Below are positions 20,865 through 28,260 of a DNA stretch of 64,000 bases, in pieces. The DNA is from Ruminococcus sp. Lineage in GTDB: Bacteria > Bacillota > Clostridia > Oscillospirales > Ruminococcaceae. The stretch lies in NCBI GenBank assembly GCA_015066785.1, contig SVNT01000005.1, positions 124,001 through 188,000 on the forward strand, read 5' to 3'. Each line of letters opens with the position of its first letter. The stretch's first letter is position 1. The notes under the pieces are model-generated. The model was not told the origin of the DNA, made no database searches, and saw only the letters and a list, made by a program, of their open reading frames with translations. Position numbers and translations under genes: made by a program.

Positions 20865-20893
20865 TTGCATTTTCTGTGCGGCTAATGTATAAT
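20865..20893 (+). promoter_or_regulatory. Promoter of glgA
   Basis: TTGCAT, 17-bp spacer, TATAAT, 37 bases before the glgA start. It separates glgA from glgBCD. Confidence 0.78.
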
Positions 20894-20930
20894 TAATGTG
20901 TTGAATATATTTTTTATCAGGAGGTAGCTT

Positions 20931-22358
20931 ATGAACATTTTATATGCAGCAAGTGAGGCGTTGCCTTACATCGCTTCCGGTGGACTTGCAGATGTTGCGG
21001 GTTCTCTCCCTGCGGCAATCAACAGAGCAGACAACGGAAAGCACGATTGCAGAGTGGTTGTACCTCTCTACAAAAGCGTGAAGTGGGAGCTTCGTGAAAA
21101 GCTCGAATTTGTAACGAATTTCACAGTTGACGTTGCATGGAGAAAGCAGTACTGCGGAGTATTCAAGGGCAACATCAACGGCACTACATATTATCTCATC
21201 GACAACGAATTCTACTTCGGCCGTGACGGAATTTACGGCTTCTACGACGACGCTGAAAGATTTGTTTTCTTCTCGAGAGCAATTCTTGAAATGCTCCGTT
21301 ATATCGACTTCAGACCTCAGATTATCAACTGTAACGACTGGCAGACAGCTATGGTGCCTGTATACTACAACACAATATATCGTTACCAGATGGGTTATGA
21401 AGACATCAAGACGGTATTCACAATCCACAACATTCAGTATCAGGGAAAATACGGACTTGAGCTTATCAGCGAAATCCTCGGTATCCCGATGTATAACGCT
21501 CCTATTGTTCAGTATGACGGTTGCGTGAATATGATGAAGGGTGCTATCGAATGTTCCGACAAGATTACAACCGTATCTCCCAGTTATGCGTGGGAAATCC
21601 TTGACCCGTGGTATTCACACGGTCTTGACAGAGCGCTTGCAAACAAGCAGTATAAGCTCTGCGGTTTCCTTAACGGAATTGACCTCGACAGATACAACCC
21701 CGAAACCGACCCGACAATTGCCGCAAACTTCACAGCGACAAACAAGAAGGGCAAGGCTGTCTGCAAGAAGGCTCTCCTCGAAGAAGTAGGCCTTCAGGAA
21801 GGCGACGAACCTGTTATCGGTATCGTTACCCGTTTCGTATCACACAAGGGTATCGACCTCATCAAGTTTGTATTCGATGACATCGTAAACCTCGGATACA
21901 AGTTTGTAATTCTCGGCTCAGGCGAAAAGATTTACGAAGACTTCTTCAGAGAAATGGCTTGGCGTTATCCCGATAAGGTAAGTGTTACAGTAGGATTTAT
22001 CCCCGAACTTTCAAAGAAGATTTATGCAGGCTGCGATATGTTCCTTATGCCTTCGCAGAGTGAACCCTGCGGTCTTGCACAGATGATTGCCTGCCGTTAC
22101 GGTACAATCCCGATAGTCCGTGAAACAGGCGGTCTCCGTGACAGTATCACAGACGCAGGCGACAAGGGCGGAAACGGATTTACATTCAAGACATACAACG
22201 CTCACGATATGCTTGACGCATGCAGAAGAGCAAAGGAATACTACGACAAGCGTCAGCAGTGGGGCAAGCTCGTTTCACACGCAATGAAGTCTGATTTCAG
22301 CTGGGAAACTTCGGCTGAGCTTTATCTCGGACTTTACAGAGAGCTTGCAGGCGAATAA
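20931..22358 (+). CDS. glgA: Glycogen synthase (ADP-glucose, GT5)
   Basis: GlgA transfers glucose from ADP-glucose to the non-reducing end of alpha-1,4-glucan. 475 residues with two Rossmann domains. The N-terminal signature reads ASGGLADVAG, so the lysine of the E. coli KTGGL motif is replaced by alanine; I recall similar variants in clostridial GlgA. The C-terminal motif MPSQSEPCGLAQM holds the conserved glutamate and the donor loop. GGAGG precedes the start, and the stop overlaps the start of a small membrane protein. Confidence 0.95.
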   Translation: MNILYAASEALPYIASGGLADVAGSLPAAINRADNGKHDCRVVVPLYKSVKWELREKLEFVTNFTVDVAWRKQYCGVFKGNINGTTYYLIDNEFYFGRDGIYGFYDDAERFVFFSRAILEMLRYIDFRPQIINCNDWQTAMVPVYYNTIYRYQMGYEDIKTVFTIHNIQYQGKYGLELISEILGIPMYNAPIVQYDGCVNMMKGAIECSDKITTVSPSYAWEILDPWYSHGLDRALANKQYKLCGFLNGIDLDRYNPETDPTIAANFTATNKKGKAVCKKALLEEVGLQEGDEPVIGIVTRFVSHKGIDLIKFVFDDIVNLGYKFVILGSGEKIYEDFFREMAWRYPDKVSVTVGFIPELSKKIYAGCDMFLMPSQSEPCGLAQMIACRYGTIPIVRETGGLRDSITDAGDKGGNGFTFKTYNAHDMLDACRRAKEYYDKRQQWGKLVSHAMKSDFSWETSAELYLGLYRELAGE

Positions 22359-22549
22359 TGGACAACAAGAAGTTCAGGGCATTTGTCATAGCCTATATCG
22401 TGAATATCTCAGTGATAATAATCACCGTTACGGTTATGATACTTGCGGTGAAGGATATACTTCCCGATTTTTTCAGGTACATCGGACTCGGCGCATTGCT
22501 GATAGATGTCATCTGGTTCAGAAATTTCGCCTCACAATACAAAAAATAA
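22358..22549 (+). CDS. Small two-helix membrane protein coupled to glgA
   Basis: 63 residues with two hydrophobic segments (about 9-28 and 38-52) and a basic end. Its ATG overlaps the glgA stop in TAATG, so it is probably translated by coupling. I do not recognise the family. A clear terminator follows directly, so the two genes form a unit. A link to glycogen granules or the envelope is possible but unsupported. Confidence 0.6.
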   Translation: MDNKKFRAFVIAYIVNISVIIITVTVMILAVKDILPDFFRYIGLGALLIDVIWFRNFASQYKK

Positions 22550-22551
22550 GC

Positions 22552-22590
22552 AAAGGAGTATCGGAAAATTACATTCCGATACTCCTTTTT
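22552..22590 (+). terminator. Terminator of the glgA unit
   Basis: AAAGGAGTATCGGAA pairs with TTCCGATACTCCTTT across a short loop, followed by further T residues. Confidence 0.88.
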
Positions 22591-22686
22591 ACGTTCTTGA
22601 ATACATTTATTGAAAAAACGCAGCGATATGACCTTCATTGGTAATATAATGACGGATTTTTCGGGATTATTTGTGGAAAATGACCT

Positions 22687-22715
22687 TTGAAAAATCAATA
22701 CGGATGTGGTATACT
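22687..22715 (+). promoter_or_regulatory. Promoter of the CarD-like gene
   Basis: TTGAAA, 17-bp spacer, TATACT, about 75 bases before the chosen start. Confidence 0.7.
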
Positions 22716-22788
22716 ATTATTAGAGAAAAAAGTGTGCCGACCGACAAAATTCGGGGAAGGCACCTTGTTTGTTTTGAGGGGGATTGAA

Positions 22789-23310
22789 ATGGGCGATTAT
22801 CGTTATGATAAGGGCGAAAAGATAGTATACGGCACAACGGGGATTTGTCTTGTCGAGGATATTGTCGGAAAGAAATACCCCGATAAAACTACCAGAATGT
22901 GCTATGTCCTGAAGCCGTTGTCAAACAACAGCGCAACATTCTTTGTTCCCGTGGATAGTCAGGTAATTCTTGAAAAATCAAGATACATCTATACGAAGGA
23001 TGAGATAGAAGAGATATTCACATCCGCAGCCCAGAAAAAAATGGATTGGATTGACGACAAGAATGTAAGAGCCACAAAGTTCAAGGAAATTCTTTCGAAT
23101 GGCGTGGGTGAAGATTTTCTGCAGATGCTTGCCTGTCTTTATAACAGAAGAATTGACGTCAGGGAGATGGGAAAGAAGATTTCCAACTCGGATGAAATTA
23201 TACTCCGTTCGGCAGAAGACATGATTGTCGAGGAAGTAATGTACATATTCGGCTCGGATGAAGGAACCGCAATGGAATATATAAAGAAAAAGCTCGGAAT
23301 CAGCGAATGA
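22789..23310 (+). CDS. CarD/CdnL-family transcription regulator
   Basis: 173 residues. The N-terminal 60 residues (YDKGEKIVYGTTGICLVEDI... YYVLKPL-like, here CYVLKPLSNNSATFFVPVD) match the CarD/TRCF RNA-polymerase interacting domain; the rest is helical. Such proteins bind the RNAP beta subunit and alter open-complex stability. The ATG at 22789 follows GAGGGGG; the open frame extends upstream but overlaps the promoter, so the shorter form is chosen. Monocistronic. Confidence 0.85.
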   Translation: MGDYRYDKGEKIVYGTTGICLVEDIVGKKYPDKTTRMCYVLKPLSNNSATFFVPVDSQVILEKSRYIYTKDEIEEIFTSAAQKKMDWIDDKNVRATKFKEILSNGVGEDFLQMLACLYNRRIDVREMGKKISNSDEIILRSAEDMIVEEVMYIFGSDEGTAMEYIKKKLGISE

Positions 23311-23329
23311 TTCCGGGCTTTTATTTTTT
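23290..23329. terminator. Bidirectional terminator between the CarD-like and SARP-like genes
   Basis: AAGCTCGGAATC pairs with GATTCCGGGCTT (12 bp, one G-T). T runs follow on both strands, and the genes converge here. Confidence 0.85.
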
Positions 23330-24509
23330 AATTATGTATGTTCTTGAGATTGTAGTTCAGTACCACATGAGTTTTCGGATTATCGTGTCTGAACCGCTTG
23401 AGAATACGGGTCATTACCATATCGGCGGTGTCTATTGATGAAGTGGTGAGGAGGACGATATACTGCGACAGACTCAGTCTTGCGAAAATGTCGCTGTTTC
23501 TGAGAGAGTATTTTACACACCGTCCCAGCTTTTCCATTGCGAGATTCTGCTTTTTGAGATTGAGCGGTGCTTTTTTGTCTTCGGAAAGCGTGATGATTGA
23601 TATGAATATGTTTCGTCCGTCACGGATTGACGCACGGCTTTCCAGCTTGTATATGTGCTTGAAGAAATCGTACTCGCACTGGAATGCACCGACATTCTCG
23701 GTGTCGGCGTCGAGATATTCCATAACGGTGTCAATGTCAACCTCTGTTTCGTTCAGGGTCTTGATTGTTTCCTCGTAAAGCGTCATAAATTCGTCCGACG
23801 GATTTACTCCCAACTGATTATAGAACATATCTATCGCATAGAGGTAGTATTTGTTGGCGTCCTTGACGTTTCCGCTTTCCGCAAGTGCGTGTATGAGTGA
23901 GATGTGGATTTTTTCGTCATACGGGTCTATGATGACAGCACGCTGACAGATTGTGATAAGCTCGCTGAGGCGCTTTTTTTCTAAAAGAAGGTCGCACGCC
24001 ATATAAACCGCACGGATAAACAGCGTGTGGTAGTAGGAGATTATGGGGATTGCCCACGCTTCTCCCGCCTGAGAGGGAAGATAGTCGCCCGTGTACATCT
24101 CAATCGCTCTGAGTATGGTTTCGAGTTGCCCGTCCTTGTCTTCGTGCATTGACGATGCCTGCTTGCACAGACTTTCGAATTTATCTGCGTCAATTACGCA
24201 ATTCACGGGAGGCGCCCATTCGTATCCGCCCATACGGCTGACGAGAAGCTCCTTACCGCTTGCGCAACCCAGGGTGTCGAGCATTTCTCTTATACGGTTT
24301 ATCTGCGTTTTGAGTGCAGACGCAGGGTTCTTGCTGTCGTCGTAGAAAAGGTCAATCAGTTCAGCGCTGGAAACCTCCTTGCCACGCCTTGTTATCAGAT
24401 ATTCAAGGAGTGTCCATGCGTTTCTTGAACGACGATTGGATTCCGTGAGGGTTTTATTGCCACAGGATATAGAAAAATCCCCCAGAGTGTTTATTTTGAG
24501 TTGTTTCAC
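23328..24509 (-). CDS. SARP/BTAD-type transcriptional regulator with C-terminal GGDEF-like domain
   Basis: 393 residues. The N-terminal winged helix (about 1-95, with SRNAWTLLEYLITRRGKEVSSAEL and ALKTQINRIREML) is OmpR/SARP-like. Residues about 100-250 are a helical BTAD/TPR-like repeat (YTGDYLPSQ...W, ISLIHALAESGN). The C-terminal part (about 265-393) has the fold pattern of a degenerate GGDEF domain (NIFISIITL, DIFARLSLSQYIVLL) without a GGDEF signature. The GTG start follows GAGGTGA. On the divergent side lie 11-bp-spaced repeats typical of SARP operators ahead of a possible small RNA, a likely target. Confidence 0.85.
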   Translation of the reverse strand: MKQLKINTLGDFSISCGNKTLTESNRRSRNAWTLLEYLITRRGKEVSSAELIDLFYDDSKNPASALKTQINRIREMLDTLGCASGKELLVSRMGGYEWAPPVNCVIDADKFESLCKQASSMHEDKDGQLETILRAIEMYTGDYLPSQAGEAWAIPIISYYHTLFIRAVYMACDLLLEKKRLSELITICQRAVIIDPYDEKIHISLIHALAESGNVKDANKYYLYAIDMFYNQLGVNPSDEFMTLYEETIKTLNETEVDIDTVMEYLDADTENVGAFQCEYDFFKHIYKLESRASIRDGRNIFISIITLSEDKKAPLNLKKQNLAMEKLGRCVKYSLRNSDIFARLSLSQYIVLLTTSSIDTADMVMTRILKRFRHDNPKTHVVLNYNLKNIHN

Positions 24510-24545
24510 CCTATCACCTCGTTGTTGAAGTAACTAAAAATCCTT

Positions 24546-24575
24546 GTGTTTTTTGTGCAGATATACAAAAAACAC
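24546..24575. other. Inverted repeat in the SARP gene leader
   Basis: GTGTTTTTTG and CAAAAAACAC form a perfect 10-bp inverted repeat with a 10-base loop, 37 bases upstream of the SARP-like start. It may be an operator or a leader hairpin. Confidence 0.6.
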
Positions 24576-24599
24576 GAATGTGGAAAGTAATTTCTCAAA

Positions 24600-24632
24600 T
24601 GTAACCTGGATGTAACCTCCACGTGCCATAAT
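24600..24632 (+). promoter_or_regulatory. SARP-type direct repeats and -10 box
   Basis: TGTAACC occurs at 24600-24606 and 24611-24617, an exact 11-bp period. CATAAT follows at 24627 after nine bases, and no -35 hexamer is visible. SARP activators bind heptamers spaced by 11 bp just upstream of the -10 box, in place of a good -35. The site is read divergently from the SARP-like gene. Confidence 0.6.
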
Positions 24633-24638
24633 AAGTAC

Positions 24639-24742
24639 ATAACAAACAACAAATCAAATACCTGCCAAATTGATTTAATGTGTTAATACCAAAATAGTGT
24701 CGGCTTTTGGGGTCCCCTCCTGGAGCCGACATTATTTTTTAT
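24639..24742 (+). ncRNA. Candidate small RNA (about 100 nt)
   Basis: A transcript starting downstream of the -10 box at 24627 would end at the strong terminator at 24693-24742. No plus-strand gene explains that terminator, and the only ATG in between is followed at once by a stop. The 5' half is A-rich and unpaired. The terminator loop carries TCCCCTCC, complementary to Shine-Dalgarno sequences, as in several Firmicutes regulatory RNAs. Boundaries are estimated. Confidence 0.5.
24693..24742 (+). terminator. Rho-independent terminator of the candidate RNA
   Basis: AATAGTGTCGGCT pairs with AGCCGACATTATT (13 bp, one G-T) around an 18-base loop, followed by TTTTTT. Confidence 0.85.
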
Positions 24743-24767
24743 ACCGATTTCAAAAGACAAAAACAAA

Positions 24768-24792
24768 AGGCTATCGGAAGAACCGATAGCCT
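24768..24792 (-). terminator. Terminator of the small hypothetical gene
   Basis: AGGCTATCGG and CCGATAGCCT form a perfect 10-bp stem; on the minus strand it is followed by TTTTGTTTTTG. Confidence 0.85.
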
Positions 24793-24806
24793 CTGTGGTG
24801 TGACGA

Positions 24807-25130
24807 TTAAGACAGGAGCTGAAGCGCTGCGTCGGGAGCGATGTTTGCGTGAACAACAGCGGTTTTTTCCGGTGAGTCGGCAACCTGTTCCTTGAGCGCA
24901 CGAACCATTTCGAATGCTTCTTCCTTGTTCTTGATGCGGCTGTTTGCAGCTTCCTTGTTTGCGTTAGCAGTTTCAGCCTTGAAATCTACAATGTCATTCT
25001 TCTCCTTGATTTCGCTCTCTTTTTCGTTGAGCAAAGCGGAGCTTTCAGCTTTTTCTTCTCTTGCCACCTTTGCGGAACCGAGTGTTTTTGTACGGTTGAG
25101 AAGATCGTTCGGATTAATAGAAATAGCCAT
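24807..25130 (-). CDS. Small hypothetical protein with flagellin-like C-terminal motif
   Basis: 107 residues, almost entirely helical, rich in Ala, Lys and Glu, with no signal peptide or membrane segment. The last residues, HANIAPDAALQLLS, resemble the flagellin C terminus (AQANxxPQxVLQLLR). The N terminus (MAISINPNDLLNRTKTL) is not flagellin-like. AAGGGAGG precedes the ATG and a terminator follows, so it is very likely expressed. I do not recognise a family; no flagellar gene is in the window. Confidence 0.75.
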   Translation of the reverse strand: MAISINPNDLLNRTKTLGSAKVAREEKAESSALLNEKESEIKEKNDIVDFKAETANANKEAANSRIKNKEEAFEMVRALKEQVADSPEKTAVVHANIAPDAALQLLS

Positions 25131-25328
25131 ACCAATACCTCCCTTTATCCATATGAAAGAAACTCATTTTCTTTTGTTTTGCCACTTACATTATAACATC
25201 TGTCACGAAATATGACAAGTAAATTCAGAATACAATTGTGAACTTTTTGTAAATTTATCAGAAAAACACTAAAGAAAATCGGACTTCTTACGATATAATA
25301 ATACCATATCTGACATCGGGAGTGATTT

Positions 25329-25415
25329 ATGTTTATGAAAAAAATCGGAATACTCGTTATAGTTGCAGCCGTAATCACGTTTTTTATGGCGCTTACGGTT
25401 GATAAGAAAAAGTAA
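25329..25415 (+). CDS. 28-residue single-pass membrane peptide
   Basis: The frame encodes MFMKKIGILVIVAAVI followed by a hydrophobic stretch and a DKKK end. GGGAGTG lies just upstream, TATAAT at 25294-25299, and a terminator hairpin begins at the stop. These signals together support a real small gene; function unknown. Confidence 0.5.
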   Translation: MFMKKIGILVIVAAVITFFMALTVDKKK

Positions 25416-25453
25416 AAAATCCCGCCAGAAGAAATCTCCGACGGGATTTTTTT
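25414..25453. terminator. Bidirectional terminator between two small genes
   Basis: AAAAAATCCCG pairs with CGGGATTTTTT around a 17-base loop. It closes the 28-residue gene on + and the 57-residue gene on -. Confidence 0.85.
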
Positions 25454-25625
25454 ACCGCATACTTCTCGAAACTGCCTCGAATGCGTTACCGACGGAATGA
25501 AGTGTGTTTTCCGCAGTACGCTTTACGTTCCGTTTCGTGCGGGGAGAGCTTGTTGTATAAAGATACGCCGTTGCTCCCGCCGCCGCAAGAAGAAGTGCGC
25601 CCTTGACCATAGATGAGGCTTTCAT
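25452..25625 (-). CDS. 57-residue membrane-anchored protein
   Basis: An N-terminal helix (MVKGALLLAAAGATAYLY) is followed by a basic, amphipathic stretch (SPRTKRNVKRTAENTLHSVG). The pattern recalls YtxH-like small proteins, but I cannot assign a family. AAGGAGA stands eight bases before the ATG, and the stop abuts the shared terminator. Confidence 0.65.
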   Translation of the reverse strand: MKASSMVKGALLLAAAGATAYLYTTSSPRTKRNVKRTAENTLHSVGNAFEAVSRSMR

Positions 25626-25742
25626 ATATAAAATCTCCTTTTAGTGAGATAAAATTATTATTGTCGGAAAAATATCATAAATACCCTTTTTATTTTGGCG
25701 GAAATATTGTATAATTATTATTAAACTTGAATTTTTGGGGCG

Positions 25743-26612
25743 ATGAATTTGGAAAAATATATGAAAAGAGTTGCGGCTATACACGACCTTTCGGGAATGG
25801 GAAGATGCAGTCTTTCCGTAATTCTCCCGACGCTTTCGGCTATGGGGATACAGGTGTGTCCCGTGCCGACTGCCATACTCTCCACGCATACGGGAGGGTT
25901 CGGCGAGGTTGAACTCCGTGACCTTACGGATTATATATCACCTGCGCTTGAGCATTACAAAAGGCTGGGGGAGGATTTCGACTGCATATACAGCGGATTT
26001 CTTGCCTCTACGGGACAGATTGACCACTGTCTTGAGTTTTTTGCGAGCTTCCCGAATGCGCTGAAGGTTGTCGATACTGTAATGGGCGACAACGGCAAGC
26101 CTTACCGTACCTGCACGGAAGAACTCCGCCGCAGGATGTCTGAGCTTGTTGCGGTAGCAGATATCATCACCCCGAATGTGACCGAAACCGCAATGCTCCT
26201 CGGTGAAGAGCCCGACCTTATGCCGATGACATCACAGCAGGCGAAATCACGGCTTGCACGACTTGCGGAAAAAGGCCCCGACATCGTTGTTATCACGGGT
26301 GCGGATATGGCTGACGGTAAAAAGTGCAACCTCGGATACGACAAGAGGAATTCTTCCTTCTGGCGTGTGCCGTATCATTCGGTGCCTGCGAATTACCCCG
26401 GAACAGGCGACTTGTTTGCCTCTGTGCTGATAGGCGGACTTCTGCGTGGTGACAGCCTTCCGATAGCGATAAGCCGTTCGACAGGCTATCTTGAAACTAC
26501 AATAAAGGCAACATACAGCTACTCCGCGGAGGCAAGATACGGCGTTATGTTCGAAAGAACACTGCCTCTTCTCAACGAAAATAAGGAGCAGGATAATTTC
26601 GAGACTTTGTGA
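25743..26612 (+). CDS. Pyridoxal/pyridoxamine kinase (PfkB/ribokinase superfamily)
   Basis: 289 residues. VAAIHDLSGMGRCSL and PTAILSTHTGG are the signature segments of PdxK/PdxY kinases, which phosphorylate vitamin B6 vitamers to make PLP. The C-terminal anion-hole motif is NYPGTGDLFASVL with catalytic aspartate. The ATG at 25743 is preceded by GGGGCG; ATG 25764 (MKRVAAIHD) is an equally plausible start that fits the family length better. A promoter-like sequence for the next gene starts right after the stop. Confidence 0.88.
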   Translation: MNLEKYMKRVAAIHDLSGMGRCSLSVILPTLSAMGIQVCPVPTAILSTHTGGFGEVELRDLTDYISPALEHYKRLGEDFDCIYSGFLASTGQIDHCLEFFASFPNALKVVDTVMGDNGKPYRTCTEELRRRMSELVAVADIITPNVTETAMLLGEEPDLMPMTSQQAKSRLARLAEKGPDIVVITGADMADGKKCNLGYDKRNSSFWRVPYHSVPANYPGTGDLFASVLIGGLLRGDSLPIAISRSTGYLETTIKATYSYSAEARYGVMFERTLPLLNENKEQDNFETL

Positions 26613-26613
26613 C

Positions 26614-26642
26614 TTGCAAAATTCACAGACTCGTGTTATAAT
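26614..26642 (+). promoter_or_regulatory. Promoter of trmL, leaving almost no leader
   Basis: TTGCAA, 17-bp spacer, TATAAT. Transcription would start near 26649, between the two candidate start codons of trmL (26647 and 26656). Confidence 0.65.
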
Positions 26643-26655
26643 AATTATGTTTGTT

Positions 26656-27153
26656 ATGAAAAATCTTAATATTGTGCTTGTTGAGCCGCAAATTCCTCAG
26701 AACACGGGGAATATATCAAGAACCTGCGCCGTAACGGGGGCGAAGCTACACCTCATACGCCCGCTGGGGTTTGAGGTCACGGATAAGAACCTCAAGCGTG
26801 CAGGTCTGGATTACTGGGATAAGCTCGACATAACCTACTACGACAATCTTGAGGATTTTTACCGCAGGAACGACGGTGAATATTTCTACTTTACAACAAA
26901 GGGACTGAATGTTCACAGTGAGGTTACATATCCCGACAACTGCTATATCTTTTTCGGAAGAGAGGACAAGGGACTTCCCGAAAAGCTCCTTTATGACAAC
27001 AAGGAACGCTGTGTAAGAGTGCCTATGCGTAATGAGCTGAGAAGCCTCAATCTCTCGAACACCGTGGCAATAGCAACATACGAAATATTAAGACAATGGG
27101 ATTACCCCGACCTTTCCAGAGAGGGAAAATTAACTGAATACCTCTGGGATTAA
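26656..27153 (+). CDS. trmL: tRNA (cytidine/uridine-34-2'-O)-methyltransferase
   Basis: 165 residues, a compact SPOUT methyltransferase with the deep trefoil knot. NIVLVEPQIPQNTGNISRTC opens the fold; IFFGREDKGLP and RVPMRNELRSLNLSNTVAI are the SAM-binding knot motifs. TrmL methylates the wobble ribose of some tRNA-Leu isoacceptors. No Shine-Dalgarno precedes either ATG (26647 or 26656), and the promoter predicts a leaderless or near-leaderless mRNA. Confidence 0.93.
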   Translation: MKNLNIVLVEPQIPQNTGNISRTCAVTGAKLHLIRPLGFEVTDKNLKRAGLDYWDKLDITYYDNLEDFYRRNDGEYFYFTTKGLNVHSEVTYPDNCYIFFGREDKGLPEKLLYDNKERCVRVPMRNELRSLNLSNTVAIATYEILRQWDYPDLSREGKLTEYLWD

Positions 27154-27182
27154 AACGACATCTGAAAGGAGCAATACCCAAA

Positions 27183-28058
27183 ATGAGCAAAATCAAAATC
27201 TGTACAGATTCAGCAAGTGACGTTTCGGTTGAGCTTGCAAACGAACTCGGCATCGACCTTCTTTGTTTCCCCATAACAGTAGGAGACAAGGGCTATCGTG
27301 AGCATGTTGACTTCACAACAACCGAATTCTATGAAATTCTCGAAAATGCCGCTGACCTTCCGCACACCTCACAGGTTACTGTTCTCGATTACGGCGAGGT
27401 TTACGAGAAGAATTACGACAAGGGCTACACAGACCTTATCGTTGTAACAATTGCGTCAATCGGTTCAAACTCGAACAACAACGCAAATATGGCAAAGACA
27501 TCTTTCTATGAAAATCACCCCGATGCTGTCGGAAAATTCAACATCATAGTAATCGACAGCAAGAGCTACACAGGCGGATACGGACTTCCCGTACTTGAGG
27601 CTGCACGCAAAATCAAGAAAGGTGCAGATGTGGACGAAATCGTTTCATTCCTTGAGGACTGGTTCAACAGCGTGTATGTATACTGCACAGCTTTCACGCT
27701 CAAGTATGCCAAGAAGTCGGGACGAGTAAATAGCGTTGCCGCTTTCGTGGGTGAAGTTCTCGGTCTTCGTCCTGTCATCAGATTTACAGACGCAGTTTCC
27801 GAAACTATCGACAAGGTAAGAGGGGACAAGGCTGTTGTTCCGAGAATGGTAGAGCTTGCGCTCGAGGCTATGGTTCCCCAGACGCAGTATGCTGTTCTCG
27901 TCGGAAGCAACTCTGAACTTTCCGATGAACTTGCTGAAATCATGACAAAGAAGCTCGGCTACGGCCCGACAGAATTCATCCAGGTCGGAGCGACTATTGC
28001 CTGCCATCTCGGTCACGATGTATGCGGACTTATCATCAAGGGTCAGAATAGAGGCTAA
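27183..28058 (+). CDS. DegV family fatty-acid-binding protein
   Basis: 291 residues with the two-domain DegV fold. The N terminus KICTDSASDVSVELA and the segment HTSQVTVLDYGEVYE match the family, whose members (FakB) hold a fatty acid for phosphorylation by FakA. The usual SSxLSGTYxSA loop is replaced by ASIGSNSNNNANMA, so ligand contacts may differ. AAAGGAG precedes the ATG. Monocistronic with a terminator. Confidence 0.9.
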   Translation: MSKIKICTDSASDVSVELANELGIDLLCFPITVGDKGYREHVDFTTTEFYEILENAADLPHTSQVTVLDYGEVYEKNYDKGYTDLIVVTIASIGSNSNNNANMAKTSFYENHPDAVGKFNIIVIDSKSYTGGYGLPVLEAARKIKKGADVDEIVSFLEDWFNSVYVYCTAFTLKYAKKSGRVNSVAAFVGEVLGLRPVIRFTDAVSETIDKVRGDKAVVPRMVELALEAMVPQTQYAVLVGSNSELSDELAEIMTKKLGYGPTEFIQVGATIACHLGHDVCGLIIKGQNRG

Positions 28059-28072
28059 AAAAGCACAAAAAT

Positions 28073-28115
28073 CACCGCTGTCGGAGGGTTTCCGACGGCG
28101 GTGTCTTTTATTTTG
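28073..28115 (+). terminator. Terminator after degV
   Basis: CACCGCTGTCGG pairs with CCGACGGCGGTG around a short loop, followed by TCTTTTATTTT. Confidence 0.85.
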
Positions 28116-28166
28116 GCATAACGTTCTCAAAATGGTGAAATAATTATAAAAAATTCGTTTTACCTA

Positions 28167-28195
28167 TTGCCAAAATGAGAGAAATGGAGTAAAAT
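28167..28195 (+). promoter_or_regulatory. Promoter of the pgk-tpiA-gpmI cluster
   Basis: TTGCCA, 17-bp spacer, TAAAAT, with a 60-base leader before pgk. Confidence 0.7.
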
Positions 28196-28260
28196 AAATG
28201 TGTTAGGTTGTTAAAAAGATAACAGCACAAATCTAATAATACTTTAAAGGAGTGTCTGTA

